From contig OZ021725.1 of assembly GCA_963978545.1 (NCBI GenBank), positions 12,849,197 to 12,913,196 of the forward strand: DNA of 64,000 nucleotides, given 5' to 3'. Every line of letters begins with the position of its first letter. Position 1 is the stretch's first letter. The DNA comes from Linyphia triangularis (Eukaryota; Arthropoda; Arachnida; Araneae; Linyphiidae). Position numbers and translations under genes: made by a program. The notes beneath the pieces were generated by a model. The model was given only the letters and a program-made list of their open reading frames with translations. It made no database searches and was not told the DNA's origin. Positions 63,011 through 64,000 of this stretch are shown here, piece by piece.

Positions 63011-63635
63011 TACTCCCACTTCAGCCGACAAACGTGGGTTGGGCAATGTTAAACACGCATGTATGTTAAGAGAAATGACGTATCATTGAGTCATAGCAAG
63101 AGAGAGCAAACACTACTCAAAATATTTTTTACCACCAGCGGAAATAAGGAAATTTATAAGCACGTTCCGAAAGAAAATTGCAAAGAAATTATGAACTATT
63201 CACTAAGCTACCAAATTTTAAAAAGGAGTCCATCCAAGATTTTTTAAATTGCAGGCTTCGTAAGTAACTTGTTTCCGAAACTGTTTATTCTGAAATAGTT
63301 TACAACTTATTCGTTTTTTTTTTTGTTTTTTTACATTGTCGATTGAATTTATAGGAAATTCGAAGAAAAAAAAAAATACCCAGAGAGAGACATCAATGTT
63401 CCTATAGTTACATACAAATTGCAACGTAAATTCAAACTCGTTCGCGAGATATGTAAAAAAAATTAATCCAGCTCCCAACAAAAATGCACAACTCAAAATA
63501 TCCATTTCGGAAAAAAGGTCAAATTTCCAGAAAAATACATGTGCCAAAAACAACGGCGAACAATTTAACAGGAGATTAAAAAATAACTGTTTCATTAAAA
63601 GTTTTAGAGAAACTGATTCTACAAGTTTTCTTTTA

Positions 63636-63787
63636 CAGTCAACTCGCGATAACTCATAAGTCGAATATTCGTTTGTCTCGAAATTTTTCTTTAGGTCCCA
63701 AGAATATGCAATGAATAGAAAATAACTTCCGATAACTCAAAGAACTTGGCCAGTCACTTGAACTTCAGAGTTATCGCTAGTTGACTA
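63636..63787. mobile_element. Tigger/pogo-like MITE
   Basis: CAGTCAACTCGCGATAACTC at the left is mirrored by GAGTTATCGCTAGTTGACTA at the right, with TA on both sides (63634-63635, 63788-63789). Ends and TA target fit Tc1/mariner-Tigger elements. Length 152 bp. Confidence 0.75.
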
Positions 63788-63869
63788 TACTTACAATCAA
63801 GATGAGAGTAAAATTGTATCATCGATGTTTTTATAATACGCTACACACCCAAGGCCTTATTTTCCAAAG

Positions 63870-64000
63870 TTGGTTGTTTTCAGATTATCTGGCGCCGTCA
63901 GCAACACGAGGGCTATAATGCGCCGAAACATTCGTCATTAGACAAGCCAACATACATTTACAAACACCCATGCCTAACACGGGACTCGGAACCCGCAACC
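63870..64000 (-). mobile_element. tRNA-derived SINE, family 1, cut by window end
   Basis: Minus-orientation copy reading from the GGTTGG tail through the body into the B-box complement (GGACTCGGAACCC, with one inserted G). The head lies beyond 64000. Confidence 0.88.

Larger units (their letters stand above)
53592..64000 (-). other. Region upstream of the FUN14-like gene: repeats and unassigned DNA
   Basis: No protein-coding exon could be supported. It holds SINEs, fold-back elements and duplicated segments listed separately. The stretches 57.7-61.2 kb and 56.4-57.2 kb show nothing I recognise apart from a CRE/TATA pair near 59.25 kb. Confidence 0.5.

Overview
The window is AT-rich animal DNA with short exons, long introns and many interspersed repeats. 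An arthropod, most likely a spider, is suggested by the gene architecture (a Shot-type spectraplakin), the tRNA-derived SINEs with CCAA-type tails and the style of the LINE RNase H tail. The spider assignment is an inference; no phylogenetic test was possible.

The dominant feature is one gene on the minus strand, an orthologue of the cytoskeletal linker short stop / MACF1 / dystonin. I traced 28 consecutive coding exons from 39208 down to 193. They join in one open frame of 11,988 nt (3,996 codons) with no phase break. In protein order they encode the second actin-binding calponin-homology domain (three exons, 39208-34048), a plakin domain of spectrin-type helices with an embedded SH3 domain (33149-11160; SH3 in 22526-21030), one 8,256-nt exon carrying the plakin/plectin-repeat domain (9644-1389), and the first exon of the spectrin rod (339-193). 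CH1 and the start codon are not recognised here and presumably lie beyond 64000. The rest of the rod, the EF hands and the GAS2 domain lie beyond base 1. One intron (18848-18411) uses a GC-AG boundary, which the reading frame requires.

The only other convincing gene is a small intronless FUN14-domain (FUNDC-like) gene at 52778-53140, also on the minus strand. It is probably nested in a 5' intron of the spectraplakin.

The rest is intron or flanking DNA full of mobile elements, many with clear insertion signatures. There are five copies of one tRNA-derived SINE family, four of them with 10-14 bp target duplications, and two further SINEs with 12 bp duplications. A 5'-truncated LINE tail and a 1.33-kb hAT-like element (8-bp duplication) nested in an older repeat are also present. 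Others are several hAT-like and TTAA-type (piggyBac-like) MITEs, fold-back elements, a 148-bp satellite-bearing element (36.1-37.7 kb) and a nearly uniform ten-copy array of a 138-bp unit (30411-31790).

The gene product would join F-actin (CH domains) to microtubules (GAS2, outside the window). The repeat-domain exon is phase 0 at both ends, so it can be included or skipped without a frame change, as expected for isoforms with and without the plakin-repeat domain.
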